Assembly (NCBI RefSeq): GCF_020567525.1
Contig: NZ_JAJCVI010000002.1
Span: 702,719-766,718 of the forward strand
DNA from: Halorubellus salinus
GTDB taxonomy: Archaea > Halobacteriota > Halobacteria > Halobacteriales > Natrialbaceae
Direction: 5' to 3'
Length of the DNA stretch: 64,000 nt
The notes below the pieces were generated by a model. It saw only the letters and a program-made list of their open reading frames with translations, was not told the origin of the DNA and did not search any database. The translations under genes were made by a program, and so were the position numbers. This document shows, in pieces, positions 55,385 through 64,000 of this stretch. Every line of letters begins with the position of its first letter. The first letter of the stretch is position 1.

Positions 55385-56368
55385 ATGTCCCGGGAGGCAC
55401 TACTGGGGAACATCACCGCGATGCTCGGCGACGCCGGGTTCGTCGTGAGCGACCGGTGCGCGGTTCGCCCCAAGAGCTTCGACCTGGTCGCCCGCCGCGG
55501 CGAGGAGATCCTCCTGGTGAAGGTGCTCGCGAACGTGGACGCGCTGGACGCCGCGACGGGCGCGGAACTGCGTCGCCTCGGCACGTACCTGGACGCGACG
55601 CCAATCGTCGTCGGGTTACGGACGCGCGACGAGGACCTGAAGCCGGACGTGACGTACTTCCGGCACGGCGTCCCCGTCATCTCGCCGGACACCGCCGTCC
55701 AGTTGTTCGTCGACGGCATCCCGCCGCTCATCTACGCCGCACCAGGTGGGTTGTACGTGACGTTGGACGGTGACTTGCTCGCGAACGAACGCCAGGAGGC
55801 GGAGATGAGTCTCGGCCAGCTCGCCAAAGAGCTCGGCGTGTCGCGACGCACGGTCTCGAAGTACGAGGACGGGATGAACGCGAGCGTGGAGATCGCGCAG
55901 CGATTGGAGGAGTTGTTCGACGCACCGTTGACGGCGCCGGTCGACGTGATGGAGGGAGCCGAGGAGGTCCGGGAGGCGGACCCGATGCCGGAGGACCCGG
56001 AAGCGGACCCGGACGACGCACCCGTCGTCGCGGTCCTGCGTCGTGCCGGGTTCAGCGTGCATCCGACGCTCCGTGCGCCGTTCAAGGCCGTGAGCGAGGA
56101 CGAGGAAGGCAGGGGTCGTGGCGACGCGGAGTCGACGGTCCTCACGGGTCACAGCGAGTTCAATCGGACCGCGGAGAAGCGCGCTCGCATCATGGCCTCG
56201 ATCGGGAACGTGACGCGGACGCGGTCGGTGTACTTCGTCGACCGGTCCAAGCGCGAGAGCGTCGATGGCACCGCGATCATCGAGATGGACGAGGTCGAGG
56301 ACGTCGACGACGCGGAGACGCTCCGGGACATCATCCGGGAGCGCTCCGACGTCGAGGAACCCGCCTGA
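55385..56368 (+). CDS. Archaeal HTH-type transcriptional regulator
   Basis: A 327-residue regulator. Residues 1-130 are an endonuclease-like or ligand domain ([20 protein letters not shown]). An XRE-type helix-turn-helix lies near 145-165 ([20 protein letters not shown]). A C-terminal domain repeats the theme ([40 protein letters not shown]). It matches a conserved archaeal family of putative HTH regulators with no known target. The start is set by the TATA box. Confidence 0.92.
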   Translation: MSREALLGNITAMLGDAGFVVSDRCAVRPKSFDLVARRGEEILLVKVLANVDALDAATGAELRRLGTYLDATPIVVGLRTRDEDLKPDVTYFRHGVPVISPDTAVQLFVDGIPPLIYAAPGGLYVTLDGDLLANERQEAEMSLGQLAKELGVSRRTVSKYEDGMNASVEIAQRLEELFDAPLTAPVDVMEGAEEVREADPMPEDPEADPDDAPVVAVLRRAGFSVHPTLRAPFKAVSEDEEGRGRGDAESTVLTGHSEFNRTAEKRARIMASIGNVTRTRSVYFVDRSKRESVDGTAIIEMDEVEDVDDAETLRDIIRERSDVEEPA

Positions 56369-56479
56369 CTCGCCCGCTCGAAGCTGGTTCTGGCGTCTCT
56401 CGTTGTTCGATGCAGGGACGTGGGCGAGAGCGGTAGCTGTCGCGCGAATCGACTCGGTGAGAACGCGGTGGTCGGCGCC

Positions 56480-56734
56480 TCAGGCGGCGGCGTCGCCGTA
56501 GGTCTTCTCGAGGTACGCGACGATGTCGTCGGATTCCGGCATCCCCTCGACGTCGTGTTCGGTGTCGACGAGCACGGGAACGCCCGTCTGGCCGCTGACG
56601 GCCTTCACCTCGTCGCGCTTTGCGTGCGAACTCGGGACCTCGTGGGATTCGTACTCGAGGCCGAGTTCGTCGAGCTTCGAGATCACCTTCGCGCAGTACG
56701 GACAGCCCGGGAGTTCGTAGAGTTCGAGTGTCAT
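56480..56734 (-). CDS. Glutaredoxin-like protein
   Basis: An 84-residue glutaredoxin/GST-N fold. CPYC is at about residues 11-14, and the cis-Pro is in GVPVLVD near 51-57. The C-terminal [13 protein letters not shown] is the glutathione/thiol-site helix. Haloarchaea use gamma-glutamylcysteine instead of glutathione, so that thiol is the likely partner (family knowledge). The ATG at 56734 is used; the longer Arg-rich frame is a shadow. Confidence 0.93.
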   Translation of the reverse strand: MTLELYELPGCPYCAKVISKLDELGLEYESHEVPSSHAKRDEVKAVSGQTGVPVLVDTEHDVEGMPESDDIVAYLEKTYGDAAA

Positions 56735-56838
56735 CGGTCGAGGGAACGAGTTCCGGGGACAAGAGGAGCGTGGTCGCGTGCACGTATCGTGCAGGAGCGA
56801 CGGGCTCGGTGGTCGCGGCTCGCGACGCGATTCAGGAG

Positions 56839-58263
56839 TCAGTTCGCGACGCGGTCGCGGATGCGGGCGAGGCGGGCGCGCTGCCAGTACGCGAGTTCGC
56901 CGACGGTCCACGCGACGGCGAGGATGCCGGCGACGGCGAGGGCGACGAACGCCCACGGGTCGAGCCAGACGGGACGCACCCACTCGGAGACGACGTCCCA
57001 CTGGTCGGCGAACGCGTTCGCCCCGCCGCCGACGACCGGGAGTTCACCGAACGTTCGCGTCACCCAGTCCGAGAAGCTCAGCGACCCGCCCGTGCCGGGG
57101 ACGAGGCCCGCACTCCCCGAGAGCTGGTACGACCCGCTCGCGCCCATGTCGCGGATGGTGGGGCGGGACGCGTCCATCGCCTCGTCGCCGTACGCGGCAC
57201 GTTCCACGTCGTACGGCGCCCACGGTGCGAGCGTCTCCCAGACGATCTCGCCGGACGGCGTCACCTCGACGACGCGATGGTTCTGGGTGTCGACGACGAG
57301 CGTGTTCCCGTTCGGGAGGCGGTCGGCGTCCCGCGGCCAGTCGAACTGGCCGTTCCCGACCTCCCACACCTGATTCCAGTCGCAGGTGCCATTCGCGTAC
57401 CGGGACTCGCACGCGTACTCGACGACGCGGTCGTTCTCGGAGTCGGCGACGAGGATCGTCGGGGTGCCGTTCTCGCTCTCGAGGTACGTCGGGTTGTGCT
57501 GTTCGTCCATGATCTCGTGGTTCCCGTCGGCCCCGAGGCGCATCGTGACGTTCTTCGTGGACTTGTTCACGACGATGACCTGGTCGAAGTTCCGCGGGGA
57601 GAGCATGTACTCGCCGGGCGCGATCTTGTCGATGTCGTTGACGTGCGACCAGTCGCCGGTGTTCGAGATGCCGTCGTCGGTGCTGGCGGGGTAGTGGTCG
57701 GCGAAGTCCCACTCCCACGTGCGTTCGTCGGTGGTGAGGTTGTAGATGAACGCGCCTTCGTCGCTCGTCGACCCTTCGCTCGCACGGAGGTGCGCGACGA
57801 GGAGCTGGTCGCCGTTGATGAGGTCGACGTCGTGCGTGTCCGTGATGTTCAGGGTCTCCTGCCAGACGCGCTCCCTGGTGTTCGGGTCGAACTCGTAGAC
57901 GAGCGTCTTCCCGGGTTTGGTGTTGACGGCGAGGAGGTTCCCGTTCGGGAGCGGGTCGACGTCGTAGAACCACGAGACGCTCTCGCCGCCGTCGTACACC
58001 CACTTCGTGCTGGCGCGTTCGTCGAACGCGACGAGTCGCGCGGGCTTCTTCCGGTTGCCTTCGCCGTCGAAGTGGAAGCCTTGCACGGCGACGTACGTGG
58101 TGCCGTTCGCTTCGCTTTCGACGGTTCCGGCCTCGAGTTCGGGGGGCTCGTAGTTCGCGCTCGTGACGCCGGCGCCGACCACGAGCGCCAGGACGACGAC
58201 GGCGAGGAGCGCCCTGAGCTTGTGGCGACGTGGCGCGTCCACGAGAGCGGAGCGGACGGACAT
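56839..58263 (-). CDS. Arylsulfotransferase-like membrane-anchored beta-propeller protein
   Basis: A 474-residue protein with one N-terminal anchor (LLAVVVLALVVGAGV) and one or two C-terminal helices (PWAFVALAVAGILAVAWTVG). The exterior domain is a propeller of the ASST type: ITDTHDVDLINGDQ, GDWSHVNDIDKI, DEQHNPTYLES and DTQNHRVVEV. His residues in THDVD and WSHVND are positioned like the ASST active-site His. Several N-glycosylation sequons (NGT, NLT, NIT) are present. Transfer of sulfate from phenolic donors is the family reaction; it is untested here. Confidence 0.88.
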   Translation of the reverse strand: MSVRSALVDAPRRHKLRALLAVVVLALVVGAGVTSANYEPPELEAGTVESEANGTTYVAVQGFHFDGEGNRKKPARLVAFDERASTKWVYDGGESVSWFYDVDPLPNGNLLAVNTKPGKTLVYEFDPNTRERVWQETLNITDTHDVDLINGDQLLVAHLRASEGSTSDEGAFIYNLTTDERTWEWDFADHYPASTDDGISNTGDWSHVNDIDKIAPGEYMLSPRNFDQVIVVNKSTKNVTMRLGADGNHEIMDEQHNPTYLESENGTPTILVADSENDRVVEYACESRYANGTCDWNQVWEVGNGQFDWPRDADRLPNGNTLVVDTQNHRVVEVTPSGEIVWETLAPWAPYDVERAAYGDEAMDASRPTIRDMGASGSYQLSGSAGLVPGTGGSLSFSDWVTRTFGELPVVGGGANAFADQWDVVSEWVRPVWLDPWAFVALAVAGILAVAWTVGELAYWQRARLARIRDRVAN

Positions 58264-58347
58264 TAGACGTAGGAAACGGGACGGTCGGTATAAGCCTCGT
58301 GGTATCCGGTGACGGTGCTGGGGGAAGAACCGACGACGGGAGCGGGT

Positions 58348-59784
58348 TCAGGCGAGCGTGTTCGTGCGGACGACGTAGTAGACGACGACCGCGATGGCGA
58401 GCAGCCACTGGCCGACCTGGACGTCGTCAGCCTCGCCCTGAGCGGTCTTGACGAGCGGGTACGTGAGGAGGCCGGCGGCGATGCCGGTGGCGATCGAGTG
58501 CGTGAGCGGCATGAGCGCGATGGTGAGCGCGCCGGGAATCGCGTGTGCGTTGTCGCTCCAGTCGATGTCGGTGACGTTCCGGAACATGAACACGGCGACG
58601 ATCATGAACGCGACGTAGGGTGCGTACGCCGGGAGCGCCGAGAGGAGCGGGATGAACGGGAGCGTGAGGAGGAAGAGGCCGGCGACGACGAGCGTCGTGA
58701 AGCCGGTGCGGCCGCCTTCCTCGATCCCGGTCGAGGATTCGATGAACGTCGTGACGGTCGAGGTCCCGAGGATGCCGCCGACGGTGGTCCCGACCGCGTC
58801 GGCCATGAGGGGTTCGTCGATGTCGGGGACTTCGCCGTCTTCGTCGGTCATGTCGGCGGCGCGCGAGAGGCCGACGAGCGTGCCGGCGGTGTCGAAGAAG
58901 TCGACGAAGAAGAACGTGAACAGCACCATCGCGAACGTGAGGCCGGAGACGTCAGTGAAGCCGGTGAGGAACGCGCCGACGAGCGGCGAGATGTCGTACG
59001 CTGCGGCGTCGTACGTGATACTGCTGATGCCGGGGGCGAGGGCTTGTTCGGCGAGCGTGTAGAACTGGCCGACCTCGTTGGGCGCGGGTTCGAAGCCGAG
59101 TGCGGCGGCGGCGTATCCGAGGACGGCAGTGCCGGCGATGCCGAGGACGATCGACCCGCGGGTGCCGCGGGCGTAGAGGACGAACGTGAGGAGGATACCG
59201 AGGATGGAGACGACGGCGACGGGGTCCTGGGCGAGGATGGGGTTGAACGTGAGGATGTCGACGGCGTCCTGTGCGGTGATCCGCATGAACTGGAGGCCGA
59301 TGATGGCGAGGAACAGCCCGATACCCGGGCCGACGCCGGCTTTGACGGGTTCGGGGAAGAGGTTGATGACGTACTCGCGAGCGCCGACGGCGGTGAGGAG
59401 GATGAAGAGGATGCCTTCGAGGAAGACCGCGGCGAGTGCGGTCTGCCACGTGATCCCGAGTGCGGGGGAGAGGACGACGGTGACGAAGAACGCGTTCAGG
59501 CCCATGCCCGAGGCGAGGCCGAACGGTCGGTTCGCGTAGACGCCCATGACGAGCATCGCGGCGACGGCGGAGAGGATCGTCGTCACTGCGAGGAGGGGGA
59601 TGTGCATGCCGTCCGCGACGCCGAGTTTGTCGGGCGTGATGGCGGCGGAGAGGACGAGTGGGTTCACGATGATGATGTAGCTCATCGTGAGGAACGTCGT
59701 CAAGCCCGCCAGGAGTTCGGTCGTGTAGTCTGTACCGTGGTCGTCGAAGCCAAAGTACGCGGCGATGCTTTCACCCAGAGCCAT
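58348..59784 (-). CDS. NCS2 family nucleobase permease (AzgA-like)
   Basis: A 478-residue transporter of the xanthine/adenine/guanine type. The N-terminus has TELLAGLTTFLTMSYIIIVN, the AzgA signature. GMGLNAFFVTVV, GPGIGLFLAIIGLQ and GTSTVTTFIESSTGIEEGGR also match. It has 12-14 membrane helices and carries purine bases by proton symport. Upstream there is a TATA box and, behind it, a perfect inverted repeat (59846-59867) that may be the operator. Confidence 0.94.
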   Translation of the reverse strand: MALGESIAAYFGFDDHGTDYTTELLAGLTTFLTMSYIIIVNPLVLSAAITPDKLGVADGMHIPLLAVTTILSAVAAMLVMGVYANRPFGLASGMGLNAFFVTVVLSPALGITWQTALAAVFLEGILFILLTAVGAREYVINLFPEPVKAGVGPGIGLFLAIIGLQFMRITAQDAVDILTFNPILAQDPVAVVSILGILLTFVLYARGTRGSIVLGIAGTAVLGYAAAALGFEPAPNEVGQFYTLAEQALAPGISSITYDAAAYDISPLVGAFLTGFTDVSGLTFAMVLFTFFFVDFFDTAGTLVGLSRAADMTDEDGEVPDIDEPLMADAVGTTVGGILGTSTVTTFIESSTGIEEGGRTGFTTLVVAGLFLLTLPFIPLLSALPAYAPYVAFMIVAVFMFRNVTDIDWSDNAHAIPGALTIALMPLTHSIATGIAAGLLTYPLVKTAQGEADDVQVGQWLLAIAVVVYYVVRTNTLA

Positions 59785-59813
59785 GATTCACGTTCGACCA
59801 ACTCAAGACCATT

Positions 59814-59823
59814 ATCTTAAATG
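59814..59823 (-). promoter_or_regulatory. TATA box of the NCS2 permease gene
   Basis: On the minus strand CATTTAAGAT lies about 30-39 bases before the ATG at 59784, giving a predicted leader of a few bases. Confidence 0.6.
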
Positions 59824-59845
59824 CTTTCGATTGAGAATCGGCGTC

Positions 59846-59867
59846 TCTATCCACGAACGTGGATAGA
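59846..59867. promoter_or_regulatory. Perfect 10-bp inverted repeat, candidate operator
   Basis: TCTATCCACG-AA-CGTGGATAGA is a perfect palindrome with a 2-base centre. It begins about 62 bases upstream of the permease ATG, just behind its TATA box, where an archaeal activator or repressor would bind. It stands out from the surrounding GC-rich DNA. The remaining gap up to the DUF2071 gene shows nothing further. Confidence 0.6.
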
Positions 59868-60034
59868 AAGTGGTTTCTGACAGATTCCGTTCCGAGACCT
59901 GTCTGAGGAATCCGAAGTATCAGCAGCGGTCAATCCCACGTCCCGCCGGAGACTGGTTCGGTCCCGCGGCGCGACGAGCACGACGGTACCACGCCGAGCA
60001 CCCGGTCAATCCACGCACCGGTCGCTGCTCCGAG

Positions 60035-60784
60035 TCAGTCCACGCGCCTGCTGCCGGTGGCGGTCACGTCGACGCCGGGACTGTAGTAGTGCGGGCCCTC
60101 GCGGTCGGGGACGGGGAAGCCGTTCGCCTCGAACACCTGGTTCTCGCGGACGTCGACCTCGACGGTCGCGAGCGGCCAGCGCGGGTGCTGGATGCCCGCA
60201 GAGCGCAGTTCGCCGCCGGGCGTCTCGGTGTAGTACCGGTAGCGCTCGGTGAGGAACTCCGCGAGCGTCCCGGGCCGAGCGTCGAGCGCGTCCTCGGGGT
60301 CGCCGCCGAGGCCCGCCGCGGGCTCGCTCGTCGGGCGGTACGTCGCGTCGAAGTTCACGGGCCGAGCGCCGGGATGCGTGCGTCGGGACGCGAAGTGGAC
60401 GCCGCCACCGTCGGCCTCGTCCAGCGAGATGTTCGCACGGTAGTACGGGAGGTGATGGAAGGCCCGTGCGGCGGCGACGCCGAGGTCGCCGTCCGCGTCG
60501 AGACTGTAGAAGTAGACGCCGGGCGCGCCGCCACCGTCCTCCTCGGTGCGCCGGACGTACGTCCGCAGGTTCAGTTCGGGGAGCGCGAACCCGAGCTGGC
60601 GCGGGAGGCCCTTCGGGCGGACCGCGACGTTCGTGAACGGCACCACCGACAGCCACGCGTCGCCGTCGTACGTGTCCACGGCGAGCGCGTCCGGGAGGCG
60701 TTCGTCGACGACGGCCGGCTCCACCGGATAGTTCAGGAACGCGAGGTTCCGCCACCCCATCGCCACCGGTAGGTCGGGGAACAT
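60035..60784 (-). CDS. DUF2071 (YqjF-like) protein
   Basis: A 249-residue protein. MGWRNLAFLNYPVEPAVVDE (about 9-28) and LPDALAVDTYDGDAWLSVVP (about 30-49) are typical of the YqjF/DUF2071 family. LPELNLRTYVRR and GVYFYSLDADG follow. The fold resembles acetoacetate decarboxylase-like proteins; no activity is known. Divergent from the helicase gene. Confidence 0.92.
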   Translation of the reverse strand: MFPDLPVAMGWRNLAFLNYPVEPAVVDERLPDALAVDTYDGDAWLSVVPFTNVAVRPKGLPRQLGFALPELNLRTYVRRTEEDGGGAPGVYFYSLDADGDLGVAAARAFHHLPYYRANISLDEADGGGVHFASRRTHPGARPVNFDATYRPTSEPAAGLGGDPEDALDARPGTLAEFLTERYRYYTETPGGELRSAGIQHPRWPLATVEVDVRENQVFEANGFPVPDREGPHYYSPGVDVTATGSRRVD

Positions 60785-60844
60785 GGTCGACGGTACGGGC
60801 CGGAGGCCCGTAAGGAGGCCGCTCGTCGAACCCGGCTCGGACGA

Positions 60845-60853
60845 TTATTTATA
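60845..60853 (+). promoter_or_regulatory. TATA box of the helicase gene
   Basis: TTATTTATA lies 27-35 bases before the ATG at 60880. It is a strong, canonical box. Confidence 0.75.
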
Positions 60854-60879
60854 CGTGGTGGCGCCGAAATCGCTGGCAG

Positions 60880-62865
60880 ATGGACGTCGCCGACCTCCCA
60901 CTGGACGACAAGTTCGTCGCGCACTTCGAGTCCCAGGGCGTCGAGGAGCTGTACCCGACGCAGGTCGCGGCCGTCGAGGCGGGCGTCTGCGACGGCGAGC
61001 GCGTGCTCGCGGCGATCCCGACGGCGAGCGGGAAGACGCTCGTCGCGGAACTCGCGATGCTGACAGCGGACGGCCCCGCCCTGTACGTGGTGCCGCTTCG
61101 CGCGCTCGCGACCGAGAAGTTCGAGGAGTTCGACGCGCTCCCGGGGGTGAGCGTCGGGATGGCGACCGGTGACTTCGACGCGACCGACGAGGACCTCGCC
61201 GAGCACGACGTCGTGGTGGCGACCAGCGAGAAGGTCGACTCCGCCATCCGGAACGGCGCGAACTGGGTGGCGGCGCTCTCCTGTGTCGTCGTCGACGAGA
61301 TACACCTCCTCGACGCCGAGGGACGCGGCCCGACGCTCGAGGTCACCATCGCGAAGCTCCGCCGGTTGACGCCGGACGTCCAGCTCGTCGGGCTGTCGGC
61401 GACCGTCGGGAACGCGCGAGCGATCGCGGACTGGCTGGACGCGGCACTCGTCGCGTCGGACTGGCGGCCCGTGGACCTGAAGACGGGCGTGTACGCCGAC
61501 GACGCGATGCGCTTCTCGGACGGCGAGGTCCGACGGGTGCCCGCGGGCGACCGGGGGGCGGCGCGGGCGCTCGCGTCGGACGTCGTCGAGGGCGAGGACG
61601 GCCAGTGCCTCGTGTTCGTGAACTCGCGCCGCGGCGCACAGGACCTCGCGAGCACGCTCGTCGACGAGTTCTACGCGACGCCCGCGGACGTCGCGGAGGA
61701 ACTGCAGTCGACGGCCCGCACCGCGACGGGCGTGGAGCTGGCGCGCTGTGTCGCCCACGGCGTCGCGTTCCACCACGCGGGCCTGGCGAGCGAGCAACGC
61801 CGGGTCGTCGAGCGCGCGTTCCGCGACCGCGACCTGAAGGTCATCGTCGCGACGCCGACGCTCGCGGCGGGCGTGAACGTCCCCGCGCGCCGCGTCGTGG
61901 TGCGCGACCACGAGCGCTGGAACGGCTCGGAGATGGAGCCGCTGTCCGTGCTCGAGGTCCACCAGATGTTCGGGCGTGCGGGCCGTCCACACCTCGACCC
62001 CTACGGGGAAGCGGTCGTCGTCGCGGAGAGTCACGAGGTCGACGACGTCCGCGAGCGCTACGTCGACGCGGAGCCAGAACCGGTGCGGTCGAAGCTCCGG
62101 AGTCAGCGCGCGCTCCGCACGCACGTCCTCGCGAGCGTCGCGAGCGGGTTCGCGGACTCGCGGGCGGCCATCCTGGAGCTGCTCGACGAGACGTTCTACG
62201 CGCACCAGCGGCGCGAGGGCGTCGACGGCGACGGCGGTGAGACGGGCGACGGCGACGCCGGGGGGGAAGTCGACGACGGCGAGGACGGCGGTATCGACGA
62301 CGTCGTCGACGAGGTGTTGACGTACCTGGACGCGGTCGGGATGCTGGCGCGCGAGGGCCAGTCGGTCCGTGCGACGCCGCTCGGCGACCTCGTGTCGCGC
62401 GTGTACGTCGACCCCGTCACCGGGGCGAGCGTCGTGGAGGCCCTGGAGCGCGCGTCGACGCTCCCCCACGTCACCGCGCTCACCGTGCTCGAACTGGTCT
62501 GCGATACGCGGGACATGCCGACGGTGTACGTCCGCGACGACGAGGCGGGGCAGGTGAGCGACGCGGCGATGCGCCGGCGCGACGAGCTCGCGCGGGACGT
62601 GATGGACTTCGACGGCGACTACCAGGCGTGGTTGGACTCGCTGAAGACCGCGCTTCTCCTGGAGGACGTCGCCGACGGGATGGACGTGGAGTCGCTCAGC
62701 GAGCAGTACGGCGTCGAGCCCGGTGACGTCCGCCGCTCGGTCGAGCGCGCGGAGTGGCTGCTGACCGCGACCGAGAGCCTCACCGAGCACGTCGACGCCG
62801 ACCTCTCGAACGTCGCCGCCGTCATCCGCGAGACGCGCGACGAACTCGTCGCCGTCGACGTCTGA
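60880..62865 (+). CDS. Hel308-like superfamily 2 DNA helicase
   Basis: A 661-residue Ski2/Hel308-type helicase. Q-like motif LYPTQVAAVEAG, Walker A PTASGKT (47-53), VVVDEIHLLD (DEIH 139-142), SATVGNA, HHAGLASEQRRVVE, VIVATPTLAAGVNVPARRVV and QMFGRAGRP (about 362-370). A Gly/Asp-rich loop (about 449-470) interrupts the winged-helix region. The C-terminus lacks the extended HhH domain of full Hel308 (700-800 residues), so it may be a shorter paralogue. Hel308 acts at stalled forks. Confidence 0.9.
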   Translation: MDVADLPLDDKFVAHFESQGVEELYPTQVAAVEAGVCDGERVLAAIPTASGKTLVAELAMLTADGPALYVVPLRALATEKFEEFDALPGVSVGMATGDFDATDEDLAEHDVVVATSEKVDSAIRNGANWVAALSCVVVDEIHLLDAEGRGPTLEVTIAKLRRLTPDVQLVGLSATVGNARAIADWLDAALVASDWRPVDLKTGVYADDAMRFSDGEVRRVPAGDRGAARALASDVVEGEDGQCLVFVNSRRGAQDLASTLVDEFYATPADVAEELQSTARTATGVELARCVAHGVAFHHAGLASEQRRVVERAFRDRDLKVIVATPTLAAGVNVPARRVVVRDHERWNGSEMEPLSVLEVHQMFGRAGRPHLDPYGEAVVVAESHEVDDVRERYVDAEPEPVRSKLRSQRALRTHVLASVASGFADSRAAILELLDETFYAHQRREGVDGDGGETGDGDAGGEVDDGEDGGIDDVVDEVLTYLDAVGMLAREGQSVRATPLGDLVSRVYVDPVTGASVVEALERASTLPHVTALTVLELVCDTRDMPTVYVRDDEAGQVSDAAMRRRDELARDVMDFDGDYQAWLDSLKTALLLEDVADGMDVESLSEQYGVEPGDVRRSVERAEWLLTATESLTEHVDADLSNVAAVIRETRDELVAVDV

Positions 62866-62901
62866 CTCGACCGCTCGCGCTCGCGGCGCGGGCGTTCGCG
62901 G

Positions 62902-63612
62902 TCAGAACTGCGTGAGGGCGCCGACGGGTGCGTCCGTGTGGTCGCGGGCGCGGTCGACGCCGTCGTCGCCGACGGCGATGAGCGCGAACACGCCGACGAC
63001 GTCCGCGCCGGCGGTGTGCGCGATGTCGAGGAGGAGCTCCTGGGTCTCGCCGCTCCGGATGAGGTCGTCGACAACGAGCACGGAGTCGCCGTCGTCGAGC
63101 GCGCGCTCGGGGAGGTAGTAGGTGAGTTCGATGCCGGACTGGAGGCGCTGGCGCGCCTCGACGAAGTCCTCGACGGCGGTCTCTTTCGTCTTCTTCGCGT
63201 ACGCGCACCGGGCGCCGAAGTAGCTCGCCATCGCGGCGGCGAGCGTGATGCCGTCGGTGGCGGCCGTGAGGACGACGTCGGGCGCTTCGAAGTCGAACGC
63301 GTCGGCGGCGACGGGCGCGGCGAGGTCGAGGAACGACTGGTCGAAGACGGCGGCGGAGTTGTCGACGTAGCCCTCGTCGTCGACGCGCACGCGCTCCTCG
63401 AGTTCGGCGGCGAGTTCGTCGCGGCCGACGCCCTCGACGACCTCGCGGGCGCGGTCGGCGCTCGGGAGGACGTGCCCGTTCACGTACCGGTTCAGGTCGC
63501 CGGCGGGCAGGTCCGTAAGGGCCGCGAGCTCGTCGTACGTGCGGGTCTCCTTGAGCATCCGGAGGACGGAGACCGCGCGAAGCTGGAGTGCGGCCTTCTC
63601 TGCTCGATTCAT
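62902..63612 (-). CDS. gfcR: GfcR-type transcriptional regulator (PRTase-like)
   Basis: A 236-residue protein. An N-terminal HTH (ETRTYDELAALTDLPAGDLN) precedes a type I phosphoribosyltransferase fold: VVLTAATDGITLAAAMASYF, YAKKTKE and the PRPP loop VLVVDDLIRSGETQELLLD. GfcR in Haloferax volcanii activates sugar-degradation genes; the family was earlier annotated as orotate phosphoribosyltransferase-like. The ATG at 63612 gives the conserved start MNRAEKAALQLRAV. Confidence 0.92.
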   Translation of the reverse strand: MNRAEKAALQLRAVSVLRMLKETRTYDELAALTDLPAGDLNRYVNGHVLPSADRAREVVEGVGRDELAAELEERVRVDDEGYVDNSAAVFDQSFLDLAAPVAADAFDFEAPDVVLTAATDGITLAAAMASYFGARCAYAKKTKETAVEDFVEARQRLQSGIELTYYLPERALDDGDSVLVVDDLIRSGETQELLLDIAHTAGADVVGVFALIAVGDDGVDRARDHTDAPVGALTQF

Positions 63613-63714
63613 GGCCGATATGCGCGGTTGCACAACTATGAATACATCGAATCGGAGAGCGAGGACTGTACGCACGTCCGTGCAGGAGCGGTGGCTGGTT
63701 GGCGACGGCCAGAC

Positions 63715-64000
63715 TCAGTCGAGGACGAGCGCGAGGACGAGCGCGACGGCGGCGACGACGGCGACGACGGCGACGACGGGCGTCCCGCCGGCGCCCGCGA
63801 GGAACGCGGCGGCGGCGACCGCGAGCCCGACGGCGCCGACGAGCGTCGCGTCCCGGACGTGCGCGAGGGCGACCCCGCGGTCCGCTGCCGTCCCGACCGC
63901 TTGGTCGACCGCGAGCGCGTACGACGCGGCGTCCCACGCGACGAGCGCGCCCCACGCGCCCAGCGCCGTCGCGACCGGCGCCGCGCCGCCGAGTCCCGCG
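63715..64000 (-). CDS. Partial membrane protein (C-terminal part)
   Basis: Reading the minus strand from the window edge gives 94 residues without a stop, then TGA at 63715. There are hydrophobic segments (GAVGLAVAAAAFLAGAG; PVVAVVAVVAAVALVLALVL) and a polar stretch WDAASYALAVDQAVGTAADR. The WDAxSYxLxVxxQ pattern reminds me of haloarchaeal DUF7519-type membrane proteins, but I cannot confirm this. The true start lies outside the window. Confidence 0.65.
   Translation of the reverse strand, partial: AGLGGAAPVATALGAWGALVAWDAASYALAVDQAVGTAADRGVALAHVRDATLVGAVGLAVAAAAFLAGAGGTPVVAVVAVVAAVALVLALVLD

Noticed and set aside
60733..62790. A 685-codon minus-strand frame opposite the helicase
   Set aside because: Antisense shadow; the helicase on the other strand has all motifs and a TATA box.

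Overview
This window is chromosomal DNA of a haloarchaeon (class Halobacteria). GC content is very high and third codon positions are strongly GC-rich. The proteins are acidic, with many Asp and Glu residues and few Lys. Many genes have an archaeal TATA box 25-35 bases before the start codon and no Shine-Dalgarno sequence, which suggests leaderless transcripts. Marker genes are archaeal or haloarchaeal: Trm1, TiaS, Sec61-beta, NOG1, GfcR, a Bat-type HTH regulator, a HalX response regulator, F420 enzymes and a ThiD-ThiN fusion. The genus cannot be fixed from the sequence alone.

Layout. 1-8.8 kb: MoxR/DUF58 pair, cold-shock protein, F420-linked genes (mer, cofE), phosphoesterase, Nudix-eIF2B-like fusion, GNAT and EngB. 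9-15.5 kb: DUF389 membrane protein, SIMPL lipoprotein, NOG1 GTPase, secreted Tat amidase, hisE, DUF151 nuclease, pdxT and secG. 15.6-25 kb: thioredoxin, F420:NADPH oxidoreductase, receiver-PAS protein, HAD hydrolase, trm1, YihY fusion, PAP2 phosphatase and M32 carboxypeptidase. 25-38.6 kb: a second receiver-PAS protein, SWIM protein, CPA-type antiporter with TrkA domains, three tandem acyl-CoA synthetases and mutS. 38.7-44.2 kb: HalX regulator, thiDN, AIR-synthase-like protein, Bat regulator, arsR-arsC and a zinc-finger microprotein with a textbook Shine-Dalgarno. 44.4-46.24 kb: an IS200/IS605 element with tnpA and tnpB. 46.3-56.4 kb: flavin-type oxidoreductase, citrate synthase, PhoU/TrkA-C protein, membrane protein, desuccinylase-like protein, thrC, Nudix, Sxy-like protein, tiaS and an HTH regulator. 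56.5-64 kb: glutaredoxin, arylsulfotransferase-like protein, NCS2 permease, DUF2071 protein, Hel308-like helicase, gfcR and a partial membrane protein.

Most of the window is ordinary core genome arranged as single genes or short overlapping pairs (cofE-mer, arsR-arsC, DUF151-hisE, YihY-PAP2, tnpA-tnpB). The only clear mobile DNA is the IS200/IS605 element. Its TnpB has Gly where the usual RuvC-II Glu should be, and its 3' end folds into hairpins expected of a guide (omega) RNA. The most unusual genome-scale pattern is recurrent short tandem duplication at or just beyond stop codons (NOG1, secG, HAD hydrolase, mutS, M32 and others). Two genes also end in nearly identical terminator-like hairpins, and a perfect 10-bp inverted repeat sits in front of the NCS2 permease.
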